Below, piece after piece: positions 37,401-44,713 of a DNA stretch of 64,000 bases. How positions within the stretch are numbered: the stretch's first letter is position 1; the number at the start of each line of letters is the position of its first letter. The DNA lies in assembly GCA_965262845.1 (NCBI GenBank), contig CBDHFX010000001.1, forward strand, positions 124,001 to 188,000, in the 5' to 3' direction. The DNA is from ECT2AJA-044 sp965262845. Lineage in GTDB: Bacteria > Bacteroidota > Bacteroidia > Flavobacteriales > ECT2AJA-044. A program made the translations under genes and the position numbers. Below the pieces are notes generated by a model. That model did no database searches. It had not been told where the DNA came from and worked only from the letters and a program-made list of their open reading frames with translations.

Positions 37401-39217
37401 AAAAACGTATTACTACTAGTGGTCTCATACGGATCATTATCAAGGTCCGGGTCCTGCCACAAGAGGCCACCCTGCGTCAATTGGTAGGGAGGTGTTCCTC
37501 CGGAAACGGTGACATACAAGGATACGCTGTTATCATTAGCGGAACGGCAAGTTATCTCCTCAAACCCTAATGAAACAGACAAGGGCTCCGTTACAGTTAC
37601 AGACTCTAAACTAAGACAATTATTAGCATCTCTCACCTCTACCTGATAGGTTCCCGGCGGCGCTGAGGCCGTACCCTTATACGGAGGAGCGTTCAAAGTC
37701 GTCGTAGCAGTACTTACATTGACCACCTGCCATTGGTAAGGTGGCCTTCCTCCGGAGACGGTAACCGAAATAACCCCACTACCCCCAGAAACGCAGTTAT
37801 CCGCACTTACCGAAAGAGAAAGCGGCTCCGCTATCGTCACAAGATTTGACTTCACCACACATCCGTTGTCATCAGTCACTGTTACCTGGTAGGGCACTGC
37901 CGACGGCAACGCTGAGACCGTAATTTCATATGGAGGAGGAGCGCTCAAAGACGTCGTAGACATCGTAATACTGCCCACGCTCCATTGGTAGGGTGGCGTT
38001 CCTCCGGAAACGTCAAACGAGATGACTCCGGCTCCACCTTCAGGAACACAGTTGATCTCACTTGTTGCCGAAAGAGATATGTCGTCCGGCTCCGTTATCA
38101 TTACATTGTCTTCTGACCCAAGGCACTGGTTACCATCGGTTACCGTTACCTGGTAGGTTCCTGGTGAAACTGAGAGCGTTCCCTGATACGGAGAAGTGCT
38201 CAAAGATATCAAAGTGTCAGGCACGCCCCATTGGTAGCCAGACGCTCCAGGCGTTCCCCCGGAGATCGTAACTGAGATGACTCCATTCCCGCCGAAACAG
38301 GTTGCACCAATCGTATCTACCAAAAGTGAAATGGCGGGCGGCTCCGTTATCGCTGCAAACGCTGACAAAGCACTACATCCGTTACCGTCATTATCAATTA
38401 CTTCTACCTGGTGACTTCCTGCCAGCGCTGTGACCGTACCCACGTACGGGGGGGGGCCGACACCGTCCAGACTCATCGGAGCAGTAGTTGCACCAGCTAT
38501 TTTCCATTCGTAGGGTGGAATTCCTCCGGAGACCGTAACGACGATGCTTCCATTCCCGGAAGCACAGGTTGCATCCTCCGGTCTTATCGAAATAGAAATG
38601 GGGCTGTTCGGCTGCGTTATCATTACAGACTCTGACTCAGTACATAAGTTGTCATCGGTTATCACCACGCTGTAGGGCCCTGCCGACGCTGAGATCGTAG
38701 CCTCATACGGAGGATTGTCCAAAAGTATCGCAGTACCAGTTACGGCGGTCCCGCTCAGGTTGTAGGGTGGCGTTCCCCCGGAGATGGTAACCAAGATGTC
38801 TCCATTCCCGCCGAAACAGGCCGCATTGGTTGAGGTTACCGAAAGAGAAATAGCGTCCGGCTGCGTTATCGTTACATCAACCGAAGCCTCATCGTTATTT
38901 GCATCCGTTACAGTAACTTTGTACTCTCCTGCTGATAGCCCAGTACGGGTCGCGAATATTACACCATCGTTCCACTCATAGGTGTAGGGTGACAAACCAC
39001 CCGATGCAGTCACTGCGATTTCGCCATCTGCATCACCATGACACTGCACATGCTGAACATTTGATACCGTCAGACTCAGCTGTTGCGCATAGGTCGTATT
39101 GCCCATCAACAGAAAAACTACTGCAGCTAACAGGGACAGCAGATCCTTTTTCCTGCTAAAAAATTGAGAACTCTTATTGCCGTCTTTCGGCGATGTCAAA
39201 TTGTAGAAGGTACTCAT
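28403..39217 (-). CDS. Giant SprB-like adhesin with about 43 SprB repeats and a type IX sorting domain
   Basis: A 3604-residue cell-surface protein. It has a long signal peptide (hydrophobic LLSLLAAVVFLLMGNTTYAQ, about residues 26-45), about 43 repeats of roughly 80 residues matching the SprB repeat (CxG...GxIxxxVSGGTPPYxYxW...LxAGxYxVTVTDxNGC...ITEP), and a C-terminal YPNP-type (type A) sorting domain that ends SRRLVVIRK. Repeats of this kind form extended surface filaments; in Flavobacterium johnsoniae SprB is the mobile adhesin of gliding. The first repeats (2-9) share a PYQW/APPGTYQV subtype distinct from the YTYxW repeats that follow. It lies just after gldN, 0.87 kb away, with its own strong promoter. 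Function as an adhesin is inferred; name SprB is avoided because the ends differ. Confidence 0.92.
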   Translation of the reverse strand: MSTFYNLTSPKDGNKSSQFFSRKKDLLSLLAAVVFLLMGNTTYAQQLSLTVSNVQHVQCHGDADGEIAVTASGGLSPYTYEWNDGVIFATRTGLSAGEYKVTVTDANNDEASVDVTITQPDAISLSVTSTNAACFGGNGDILVTISGGTPPYNLSGTAVTGTAILLDNPPYEATISASAGPYSVVITDDNLCTESESVMITQPNSPISISIRPEDATCASGNGSIVVTVSGGIPPYEWKIAGATTAPMSLDGVGPPPYVGTVTALAGSHQVEVIDNDGNGCSALSAFAAITEPPAISLLVDTIGATCFGGNGVISVTISGGTPGASGYQWGVPDTLISLSTSPYQGTLSVSPGTYQVTVTDGNQCLGSEDNVMITEPDDISLSATSEINCVPEGGAGVISFDVSGGTPPYQWSVGSITMSTTSLSAPPPYEITVSALPSAVPYQVTVTDDNGCVVKSNLVTIAEPLSLSVSADNCVSGGSGVISVTVSGGRPPYQWQVVNVSTATTTLNAPPYKGTASAPPGTYQVEVRDANNCLSLESVTVTEPLSVSLGFEEITCRSANDNSVSLYVTVSGGTPPYQLTQGGLLWQDPDLDNDPYETTSSNTFLLGFTYQATVTDAQGCVVKSLVTPTAPDQITIVATPIDPTDCASDGIIEVTVSGGVPPYQWGVSGTTMSLSTSPYEGTVSVSPGTYQMTITDSLGCAKSEPVAITAPNGVSFTTTVTDATCPSSADGVIEVMVSGGTPNYQWRVVGLSPGWEILDTSPYVGSISAPPGTYQIEIQDDQGACTNSGMVTVLPDPITAVETINHVSCAGGSDGSVSIVVSGGTGRYNYSWSDGGATIISTGSDIGRVTAGGYTVTVTDDNNCMEIFSYTLNEPAALTVDGTVNNVSCHGAGDGSVYLTVSGGTAPYTYDWPDTPDDVPSASGLGPTSSTKTVYIEDANGCDVTFTYNITQPAAQLTVSTSSTSNVSCFGGNDGSLTLAVSGGTPPYSYSWNTGATTQALANLMAATYQATVTDANDCTQPFALAITQPSSLVATPQIINATACAASDGSISLTISGGAPDYTYVWDDGQSGMLSSPYVISRSNLNQGTYQVTIGDNGGCQQAFPYTITEPEDITISLDVTHADCFGAGTGSIDVAVSGGIPPYTYSWNAGQISSPTNLTAGQYQLVVTDFEGCTESSTVTINQPDDLAATAEANSITCYAAGNDGSIGITVSGGTPGYTYAWDNGLSAGTSHSNLSVGTYQVSVTDGNGCEKDFSYTITRPPALAVNEGSVTGVSCFGDSDGAFTLNVSGGTPPYTYEWRSTSTGSTTDALATTIITPGGSHDVTLTNGMAGGYDVVVTDDNNCTAEVLGVSISEPDELNLLVNEEHNCSNGNYEPFFEIEWSGGTPDPGNALSEGYTLSITHPNGTVKDTAVLSPFTYSTTMPGGLPTGTYGFTITDNNGCSTSTSLDIMPLSSISVTRDSVMNSCNPGADGAVWLTVSGGYGEYTYTWSNGETTRDVSGLAAGIYNVQIADGCNTITEYYTISQPSAALEVANPAPVDVTCHGGMDGGVGSGGTSGGTPPYTYLWSTGAITPSLQNVPAGTYSLTVTDSRDCERVYANIIINEPDAITVVNDAANKLDLDCNGDNQAFVSVTASGGTGILSYMWDNGVAGQSISAVPGGVYTLNVTDENGCSESFSYTITEPDILTSTASTTDVNCSGGNDGALVLAVSGGTPPYTYLWNTGDITSALTNLTAGQYHVVVSDARGCQYTDSYNVSEPSALVVTDTTIINTVCSNIPEAENFVANGSISVIVSGGESPYTYLWPSGATTSADSNLYPGPITLTITDDHGCILKETYMVGEPDVQVDVDIVNNTACTNGTAGEIHITLSGGAAPYAYSWTGPNGGSISNVTTDLTSLATGTYVLTVEDDVGCAYEFSFFVGEGSNPVTTVVGSTDLSCFEADDGSIDIELSSGTGTYNVTVRDGSANTVYNSLVTTTPATINVSGLEADTYTVSALDANGCQAAGAVVVVDQPEQLAISMTTTIATCYGFADGTITASAEGGTPPYDFFWNDAAATTHSGVAEQVTRQLTGLTAGTYSITVIDGNGCKKIQQAVVGEEPSVDIVFTSDANDIVCYYDETGSVVATITGGSGTSFSYEWYSGQHPDTVPLGQSGMATNGIAQAVNLGIGDYTIKVTDETSGCISYEVFHETVGINALNIAIAYELREPCNTGVDTTASFTVSGGTPGYTYTVTGPSFSSTGSVLQDSTVYLTDLVAGSYTVSVTDAQGCSAQEEFDIGGLFAEVETDSVYYCPGGFNGVATVTTVSGGTPPYTYVWSNNGGTILGTGHSLNSQPAGTYTVTISDALGYCKIMSMDIYEPDSVLGVNDAVVTDEQCANHLMGRIDVTPGGTAPHLYSWSSGTSYDPNSVISTDQDLEGVGPGDYTVRITDTYGCVGEQTYTIGLVATITLNTSKVDVLCKGDATGAIDITVAGNGMPPYSYTWTNGATTEDLGGLTAGSYGLTVTDADGCTVSGSWEVTEPFSNLVASVLGFTDANCFGGNDGTADIYAVGGVLPYTYSWSNGSTVEDPLDLSAGVHQVMVTDANGCSLGLVVTITEPDAPLTSSLSVDHICYEEDNTGAIDLSVSGGTPSYSYSWTSDNTAFSGASTQDLSDIPEGTYQVVITDANGCDNTISGIVVDKNTELIATRQVVHVDCFGESTGSISVAMSGGTPPYSFAWSHGAATQIVQNLPVGTYWLTVTDAIGCTRTFEMIITGPSAALTAIITSLQDVHTCFGDNTGLIDIGVSGGTSPYSFAWSHGETTQNVQDLFAGGYQVTVTDANGCQTFIKGAVIGQPSQLLANLVKLTDVDCNGASTGSIDIDPNGGTAPYTFAWSNGANTEDLSNLSVGGYQVTVTDANGCVATASFMLSGPDVLSVAIDAVGNVDCNGGSDGSVMTTITGGATPYTIAWSDGIVGTEDRTNLPAGIYVVNVTDDCGAMASVSATITEPDAITVLTTVTDVDCFGASTGMIDITVTGGAPPYDFLWNNLSISEDQMNLSVGTYSVIVTDANGCTHTASMMVNEPAAPISATASVTDVACFGNSTGAIDIAVAGGTSPYTFAWSNGDNTEDLSNVQAGSYTVAVTDAAGCTFNATFAVAEPVSSLTASTNTTDVDCFGASSGAIDLGVTGGTAPYSYSWNTGDNTQDLSNIPAGSYTCMITDDNGCTLSITEMVNEPASGIAATTTITNVSCNGGNDGAVDVTVTGGTPPYGYLWNNGFIGQDLVSIGAGPYSCAITDANGCTFALSVTIGEPTPLLSSMIVTDVDCFGDLTGTVDLTVTGGTAPYTYSWSNGDITQDLLNVSAGTYNVAVTDDNGCTINVSATIAQNAAISTSIIQQDASCFGATNGSASLNVNGGIPPYSFLWSTGATTQNISGLAAGVYDVVVTDALGCNVQNQVNIAEPAELIANPTAGPAPNELTANVTGGTPPYSYVWSSNPPQYTEIATSLAYGTYTVVVTDANGCSATGTGQTTNVGIEERSFAQHITLYPNPTADEVFIGYDFTSEVDLEVTMMNHLGQLVRTTSEPNAVNGQLRLDISDLASGVYNVVISNGRHTDSRRLVVIRK

Positions 39218-40084
39218 GACTCATTAGATAATTAAATGGTGTTTCCTGTTTATATCCAACCTCCCTGCAAAGGATTTAGCCTCTTCGGGAATTTGGGACA
39301 AAGATACTCTTATTTAATAAACTACAAAAAACTAAAAAAAATTAAAATAAAAATACAAACTCCTGATATACAAAGGAATCCAAAGGACTTAACTTTCTTT
39401 TAGCCATTGCCTGGCAAGCAACCAAAATCCTCTGATGTTCCTTCGGCAACTCATCAGCCTCAGGAAATACATTCCTTTAGCTAAGCCAAATATACCATAT
39501 CATACCGGTAGGGAACGCGGCAACCCCTCAACTTATTAAAAGACTGATGTTAATAACCCTGGGCGTAACGTTCTCCCAGAACCCGTGCCTACTCATTCGC
39601 ACGATCCTGTTTTTTAAAATTCCATTCCACTGCGGCAGACATAAATTCATTTTGTTTTTTAACATTTTATATTGATTATCAATGACTTAGCTTATTTTTT
39701 AGAAGCGACTCCATCATTTAACGCGGTGTTTTTATCAGCTCTATATTTCTCTTTTAAGGGCCGTTCTTAATTTTTTCATCTAATGAGTGCTTAAGTGGTT
39801 TTTGGCCTCTTAAATAGCTTTAAAATCGCTTTTTGCTTTTTTGTCCCTTTCTTTAGCTTGCACATCCCTTCCTTTTGGGTGCTTTTTTACCAAATCCTAT
39901 TTTCAGCTCCTTGTTTTTTTCGATATGGCGGGTAATAGGGCCCTATCTTTTCCATCGCAGCTAGCTCCCCACCTCCTGCGTATCTCTTCAATATGGGTCC
40001 AGAGGCAAGCGATTTGCAGGATCATTGAGCAGAAACAAGTTGGAGATAGTGAAGATCCTTTGATAAAGGGGTACCTTGAACGTT
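39218..40084. other. Long non-coding interval between gldN and the giant adhesin
   Basis: No supportable gene. 39650-39900 is T-rich on the plus strand. Open frames here have no recognisable protein character. It holds the adhesin promoter at 39299-39327 and a hairpin-like CTGGG...CCCAG near 39580. A 15-base ttttgtccc(t)ttcttta-like motif is shared with the AT-rich island near 12650. Confidence 0.6.
39299..39327 (-). promoter_or_regulatory. Strong Bacteroidota promoter for the giant adhesin
   Basis: On the minus strand TTTTTG (TTG at 39327-39325) is followed after 18 bases by TATCTTTG (39306-39299), an excellent match to the -33/-7 consensus. The start of transcription should be near 39292, giving a leader of about 75 bases before the ATG at 39217. 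The adhesin is thus probably transcribed separately from gldKLMN. Confidence 0.75.
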
Positions 40085-40948
40085 TTAGTATTCCCAAAGG
40101 TCATGTTCGAAATTGCGAATACCTTCCTTGATCTTTTGTGCCTCAAGCAGCTGTTCCATTTGGGAGTAGCGTTTATAATCATAGATCAGGCGGTCGTAAA
40201 CGTTGGTCTCTTTAGTGATGTATCCGTGGAACATGCGTCTGTGAAAAATTTCGTCAAAGGTCTGTCGCTCTGCATCATTTGAGCGCTTGAATGTTTCGTG
40301 GGTAGCCAAAACAGGGCGTGTTTCGGGAAACCACAACCAAAACAGCTGTTCCTTTTCTATTTGACCGGTCTCCTGGTTTTCCCTGTAGGCTACCGGGCAA
40401 ATAGCCAAAATACGCACTTCCATAGTGGAGCGCTCCTTGTCGAAGAACCAATCTTCCTTGATCAGGTACTCCAATACGTCACGGCTTTCCACCTTGATGG
40501 TATCCAAACGCCAAAATGGTTCTCCGGTGTTAATATCGAAATCCTGTACCGAGTCCACTGAGAAGACCTTCTCCGAGACTTCCTGAGGTGTGAGCATACG
40601 CTTGAATTCATCGTCTGCATAAGCCATAATGGAACCTTCGTTTATGACCGCCTGAAACAGGATCTCTGCCAAAGACTTACGGTCCTTGATGGGCACTACC
40701 GGATAATAAAGCGGGTGGTTTAGCTTTTGTTTCAGATCAATCTTCTGCCAATAGCGCTTCATCCACATGACATCTGCTTCACGCAGATGGTGATAAGGGA
40801 TCACGCGGTTTTCCCTGAAGTGATGCTTAATATAAACGGCATCATCTTCAATGGTCGGCTGATGATCGTAGTCAAGTACGGTTTGGGCGCTTGCCCATGC
40901 GGTAGTCCCAAGCATTACCCCAACCAGGATCTTTTTTACTGGCTTCAT
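40085..40948 (-). CDS. gldN: Gliding motility / type IX secretion protein GldN
   Basis: GldN (PorN) forms the periplasmic ring complex with GldK under the outer membrane. The 287-residue product starts at ATG 40948 with a signal peptide (KKILVGVMLGTTAWASAQ). The mature part has family features: HFRENRVIPYHHLREADVMW, YYPVVPIKDRKSLAEIL, FKRMLTPQEV, KEDWFFDKERSTMEVRILAI and LFWLWFPETRPVLA, with the GYITKETNVYDRLI segment near the C-terminus. It follows gldM by 10 bases and is the last gene of the K-L-M-N operon. The start fits homologues better than the longer open frame. Confidence 0.95.
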   Translation of the reverse strand: MKPVKKILVGVMLGTTAWASAQTVLDYDHQPTIEDDAVYIKHHFRENRVIPYHHLREADVMWMKRYWQKIDLKQKLNHPLYYPVVPIKDRKSLAEILFQAVINEGSIMAYADDEFKRMLTPQEVSEKVFSVDSVQDFDINTGEPFWRLDTIKVESRDVLEYLIKEDWFFDKERSTMEVRILAICPVAYRENQETGQIEKEQLFWLWFPETRPVLATHETFKRSNDAERQTFDEIFHRRMFHGYITKETNVYDRLIYDYKRYSQMEQLLEAQKIKEGIRNFEHDLWEY

Positions 40949-40958
40949 TGTATTAAAA

Positions 40959-42515
40959 TTACTGTACTGTGAAAACAACGGCTCCACAGTTTTTTGTGCC
41001 ATCCGGTCCCTTTGCCTGAATGTTCGTGAATGATATATCCGACCCAGGCCTCATATCCTGGATCAGACTGCGCACTTCACTGTTAAACTGGTTTCCGGAT
41101 ACACGAATGGTTTGTGTGTACTCCCCTTTTTGTGCACGCACCGTAAATGAGGTCACCCGGTAATTAATATTGAATGGAAAATCCGGCAGGAAGGCTCCGA
41201 CCCCCTGGGTTCCGCTCAAGGCGGATCTCGAGATTTTTCCTTCTGTTTTACCCGCGATCATGGCGGTGGGAGGAGGGATCCGCTTCACGCGGAACTCCAT
41301 ATCCCCAATTGATTTCATTTTGCCATTGATCTCCGCAGATACCTTGATCGTCGCTTCAGTTCCTCTACCAGCCCTGGCTACATACGATCCTTCCGATCCG
41401 GAAATGCTGCAACCGGCACAGGTAACCTGCAATTTATCCGGTGATACTCCGGGAACAGATACATCAATCGGGTTGGGAACACCCCGATAAAGTACGTTCA
41501 TCTTTGTTGGAGAGATCACCGCCGCCGAGCGCGCTACCTGGTAGGTGCGCGGGGTCATCTCATACGGTACCAGGCCATCTGGTGTCATAACCTCTATGAT
41601 CCCGCCCCAGGTAAAAGTGCCCTCCTTAGTTGCAGGAACTTCGTAGAAGCCGCGACCTCCCCGAACGGGAACCTTGGTTCCCTCACTAACGGGGTTACCC
41701 TCATCATTGTAGTCGTACACGGTCACTATCGGTTGCTGGGTAGAATCAAAGGCCGCAATGAAGATCTCTGCGCGAAAAGTATCACCGGTAAAGATGTAGG
41801 AACTCGGAACGATCGCCGTTGCATCAAGCCTGTTTACCTTCACATCCCGTGCCTCAATGTTGCGCTGGAGGTAGGAAATTACGTCACTTTCCGCCGCACG
41901 TACATCGGACTGCATTTTGGTCAAAAAAGTCAAAATAGCCATCAGAGGATAATGCTCGAAGTTCGCTTTTTCCCAACTTACCTTTACATCGCCGCCAATA
42001 TCCTGCCTGTCTGTATTAAACACAGGGGTAAGCCTGTCCTGCAGGCGTTCATTTCCCTGAGCCTTGGCAATCAGCAGTTTGCGGTACTGTTCAATTTTTC
42101 CCTTGAGTTCGGTTGCTTTTTTTTCCTTGACCAACAAATAGTTGGCCGGCACCTCGCGGTTATCCATCCTCCTGGGTTTATTTCCTTCCTTGTTCATGCC
42201 CCCTGACTTTTCGATCAGGACAGACTTGAGATCTTCCATGTAGGTGTCAAGCTCATCGGCTGCGATTTTTACTTCATACGCTGCATCGCGCCATACCTTT
42301 GCCTTCGTTTGATTGTCTTTCATGGCGGCATCGAACTGGCTGTATACGATGTCGTTTTTTTCCTCTACCTTTTCATTTGTGTTCCTCATTGAGCGGTTGA
42401 CCTGTGCAAAGGCATCCAGTATCTCCTTGGAGACGTTCAAGGCAAGAAGGGCTGTCAACACGAGATACATCATGTTGATCATTTTCTGCCTTGGTGTCAT
42501 ATATCCAGTTGCCAT
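40959..42515 (-). CDS. gldM: Type IX secretion motor protein GldM
   Basis: GldM spans the inner membrane and, with GldL, converts proton-motive force into rotation that powers type IX secretion and gliding. The 518-residue sequence begins MATGYMTPRQKMINMMYLVLTALLALNVSKEILDAF, the single N-terminal transmembrane helix typical of the family with the conserved Glu in KEILDAF. A coiled-coil region (residues about 40-120) is followed by the four periplasmic domains that contact GldK/N. Full length matches the family. It lies 33 bases after gldL and 10 before gldN. Confidence 0.97.
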   Translation of the reverse strand: MATGYMTPRQKMINMMYLVLTALLALNVSKEILDAFAQVNRSMRNTNEKVEEKNDIVYSQFDAAMKDNQTKAKVWRDAAYEVKIAADELDTYMEDLKSVLIEKSGGMNKEGNKPRRMDNREVPANYLLVKEKKATELKGKIEQYRKLLIAKAQGNERLQDRLTPVFNTDRQDIGGDVKVSWEKANFEHYPLMAILTFLTKMQSDVRAAESDVISYLQRNIEARDVKVNRLDATAIVPSSYIFTGDTFRAEIFIAAFDSTQQPIVTVYDYNDEGNPVSEGTKVPVRGGRGFYEVPATKEGTFTWGGIIEVMTPDGLVPYEMTPRTYQVARSAAVISPTKMNVLYRGVPNPIDVSVPGVSPDKLQVTCAGCSISGSEGSYVARAGRGTEATIKVSAEINGKMKSIGDMEFRVKRIPPPTAMIAGKTEGKISRSALSGTQGVGAFLPDFPFNINYRVTSFTVRAQKGEYTQTIRVSGNQFNSEVRSLIQDMRPGSDISFTNIQAKGPDGTKNCGAVVFTVQ

Positions 42516-42548
42516 TTTTCTTCTCTTTTATCAATTTTAGAAGGAGAT

Positions 42549-43205
42549 CTACGACTTGCTTCCACTGCCCATGGCAGACAGCATGTTGCCATATACATTA
42601 TTTAAAGCGCTCAGGTTCTGGGTCAGGGCAACAACTTCGGCCTGCAGCTGCTTGCCGTCTTCAGCGGTTGCAACAAGATTACCGATAAGTGCCTGTGAAG
42701 CCTCTGACTGACGATCTGCAGATTGCAATTGACTTTCATAAAGGGCATTCAGGGATTCCATGTTATTTGCTGCTTTGGAGACCTCTTCATTGTAGTGCTG
42801 CGTAGCCGTTGCTGCCTCAATTGTTTCGTTCAATTTAGCGGTGGCTTCACCAAAGTTGGTCAATCCCTGACCCAGGCTTTCGATCAGGGCACTGTCAATT
42901 TTGGCCTCTTCAAGCATATTGTCCAGCTCCTGGGTAGGAGTGAGGTTGCTTTTGGCATCATCGCCTTCCATTCCGGCTAATTCCGGATAAACCAGGCTCC
43001 AGTCCACTTCTTCGAATGGTTTTTCAAAAGCGGAAAAGAAAAAGATGATTGATTCCGTTCCCAATCCCGCAATTAACATATAGTCAGCACCTTCCCAGTG
43101 CAAAATTTTAAACAGGGCACCAAGGATAACGACGGAGGCACCCCATCCGTATAGCTTGGCCATATTATTCTTCCATCTTCTGGAGTTTACATTGAAAAGT
43201 GCCAT
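42549..43205 (-). CDS. gldL: Type IX secretion motor protein GldL
   Basis: GldL is the inner-membrane stator-like ring around GldM. The 218-residue product has two transmembrane helices near the N-terminus (AKLYGWGASVVILGALFKILHW and YMLIAGLGTESIIFFFSAFE), with the conserved Glu in GTESI that is needed for proton flow. A cytoplasmic C-terminal helical region follows, beginning WSLVYPELAGME. Order and spacing (52 bases after gldK, 33 before gldM) match the conserved gldKLMN operon. Confidence 0.96.
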   Translation of the reverse strand: MALFNVNSRRWKNNMAKLYGWGASVVILGALFKILHWEGADYMLIAGLGTESIIFFFSAFEKPFEEVDWSLVYPELAGMEGDDAKSNLTPTQELDNMLEEAKIDSALIESLGQGLTNFGEATAKLNETIEAATATQHYNEEVSKAANNMESLNALYESQLQSADRQSEASQALIGNLVATAEDGKQLQAEVVALTQNLSALNNVYGNMLSAMGSGSKS

Positions 43206-43257
43206 TTTCTTAAGTGATGATTTAAGTTAGGTTAATATAAATTAAAAGTCTGCTCTT

Positions 43258-44580
43258 TTATTGGAAATCCTCCACGTTGCGTCCCATGAAGGACTGTACA
43301 CAACGGAATCCGATATAACATTTAGCAGTATCCTGATACTCGTAATCCCGGGTAGCCACCTCCAGGTAATAGCCAATATCCTTCCACGAACCACCGCGGA
43401 TCACCTTACGCTTTAATACGGGCGGATCGCTATCCGCAGCATCGTACTGGAAGTCCGGGTTCATGTCGTGCTGGAAATGATATGCCTGTGGGTCATATGC
43501 GCTGATCGTCCACTCGGCCACATTTCCGGCCATACAAAACAGTCCGTACTGATTTGGCCAGTAAGCATCTGCCTTCAGTGTCTGGATCCCGCCATCAGCC
43601 ACGTAGTTGCCACGCAGTGGCTTGAAATTACCCAGGAAGCAACCGCGACTGTTGCGGATGTAGGGACCTCCCCATGGGAACATATTATTATTGAGTCCGC
43701 CACGGGCGGCATATTCCCACTCTGCTTCCGTCGGTAAACGGAATTCCTGCTCATAGGGCTCTCCATTCGATTCAAGATAGGCATCGCGATAACGCGAACG
43801 CCAGTTAGCGAATGCGCGCGCCTGATGCCAGGTTACTCCAACCACCGGATACACATCATAGGAAGGGTGCCAGAAATATTTGTCGTGCATAGGCTCATTG
43901 AAGCTATACGAATAATCGTGGATCCAGGCCAGGGTATCCGGGTAAACCGGTAACTCACGTTCCTCAATGAACTCGGCACGTGAATCAATTCCACCACCGT
44001 ATTCACCGGTACGCCAGTCATAGCGGTTCCTTTTCTCAGCCGCCTTACGCTTGTTGATATAGAAATAGCGATAGATCAGTTTGTGTGGATTGATGTGGCG
44101 CCGGCCATAAAACCGCTCTTCCGGAATAAAGTACAGCTCTTCCAGCGCGTAACGGAAGGCTTCATCCTCTGAATCCCACCTAAGTGGCTCGTCCCAGTTC
44201 AACCGGGGCTCGTTGAGCAGGTTCCCGTATTCGTCCTCTTCTATCAGCTCATAGTCTTCCACCCCGTTTTCACCCAGCAACAGCCGGGCAATGGAATCGC
44301 GGATCCAGAAAACAAACTGACGGTACTCGTTGTTGGTGATCTCGGTCTGATCCATATAGAAGGCCGCTACCGATACGGTACGGTTTGTGTTGGTCAGGCC
44401 ATAGGGGATGTCATCATCATTAGCTCCCATATTGAAGCTGCCCATCGGAATGTACACCATTCCATACGGATCATTCGGGTACCAGGTCTTGCGATATTTC
44501 ACCCCCACCAGCTCTCCGTGGTCACTCACACAACCGACAAGCAGTACACCTGTAAGGAAGACAAGAATATATGTTCTCAT
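43258..44580 (-). CDS. gldK: Type IX secretion lipoprotein GldK
   Basis: GldK is an outer-membrane lipoprotein that forms the ring with GldN. The 440-residue protein starts at ATG 44580 with a lipobox (ILVFLTGVLLVGC); ATG 44592 is a possible alternative. The mature part is an FGE/SUMF1-type domain with YIPMGSFNMGANDDD, MDQTEITNNEYRQFV, PVVGVTWHQARAFANWRS, RLPTEAEWEYAARGG, GNVAEWTISAYDP and VIRGGSWKDIGYYLEVATRDY. The formylglycine-generating cysteines are not needed in this family. It is the first of the K-L-M-N genes; 133 bases separate it from the PorP/SprF gene upstream. Confidence 0.96.
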   Translation of the reverse strand: MRTYILVFLTGVLLVGCVSDHGELVGVKYRKTWYPNDPYGMVYIPMGSFNMGANDDDIPYGLTNTNRTVSVAAFYMDQTEITNNEYRQFVFWIRDSIARLLLGENGVEDYELIEEDEYGNLLNEPRLNWDEPLRWDSEDEAFRYALEELYFIPEERFYGRRHINPHKLIYRYFYINKRKAAEKRNRYDWRTGEYGGGIDSRAEFIEERELPVYPDTLAWIHDYSYSFNEPMHDKYFWHPSYDVYPVVGVTWHQARAFANWRSRYRDAYLESNGEPYEQEFRLPTEAEWEYAARGGLNNNMFPWGGPYIRNSRGCFLGNFKPLRGNYVADGGIQTLKADAYWPNQYGLFCMAGNVAEWTISAYDPQAYHFQHDMNPDFQYDAADSDPPVLKRKVIRGGSWKDIGYYLEVATRDYEYQDTAKCYIGFRCVQSFMGRNVEDFQ

Positions 44581-44713
44581 TGCGCTTATCATTGATCTAT
44601 CGGCTTAGGGCCAGGGATGGAATATCTGGGCTTTTTCGATCAACAAACAGAAAACCACCGGCTGGTTTGAAATTGATGATGATTCCCCCCCTCGCTTACT
44701 AAGAACGACAAAC

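Noticed and set aside
28403..39217. Calling the giant gene sprB
   Set aside because: Repeats match, but SprB of F. johnsoniae is longer and its C-terminus is of another type; orthology is not shown.
39841..40131. 96-residue plus-strand frame in the gldN-adhesin interval
   Set aside because: It overlaps the end of gldN antisense and consists of T-rich-derived Leu/Phe/Ser runs.
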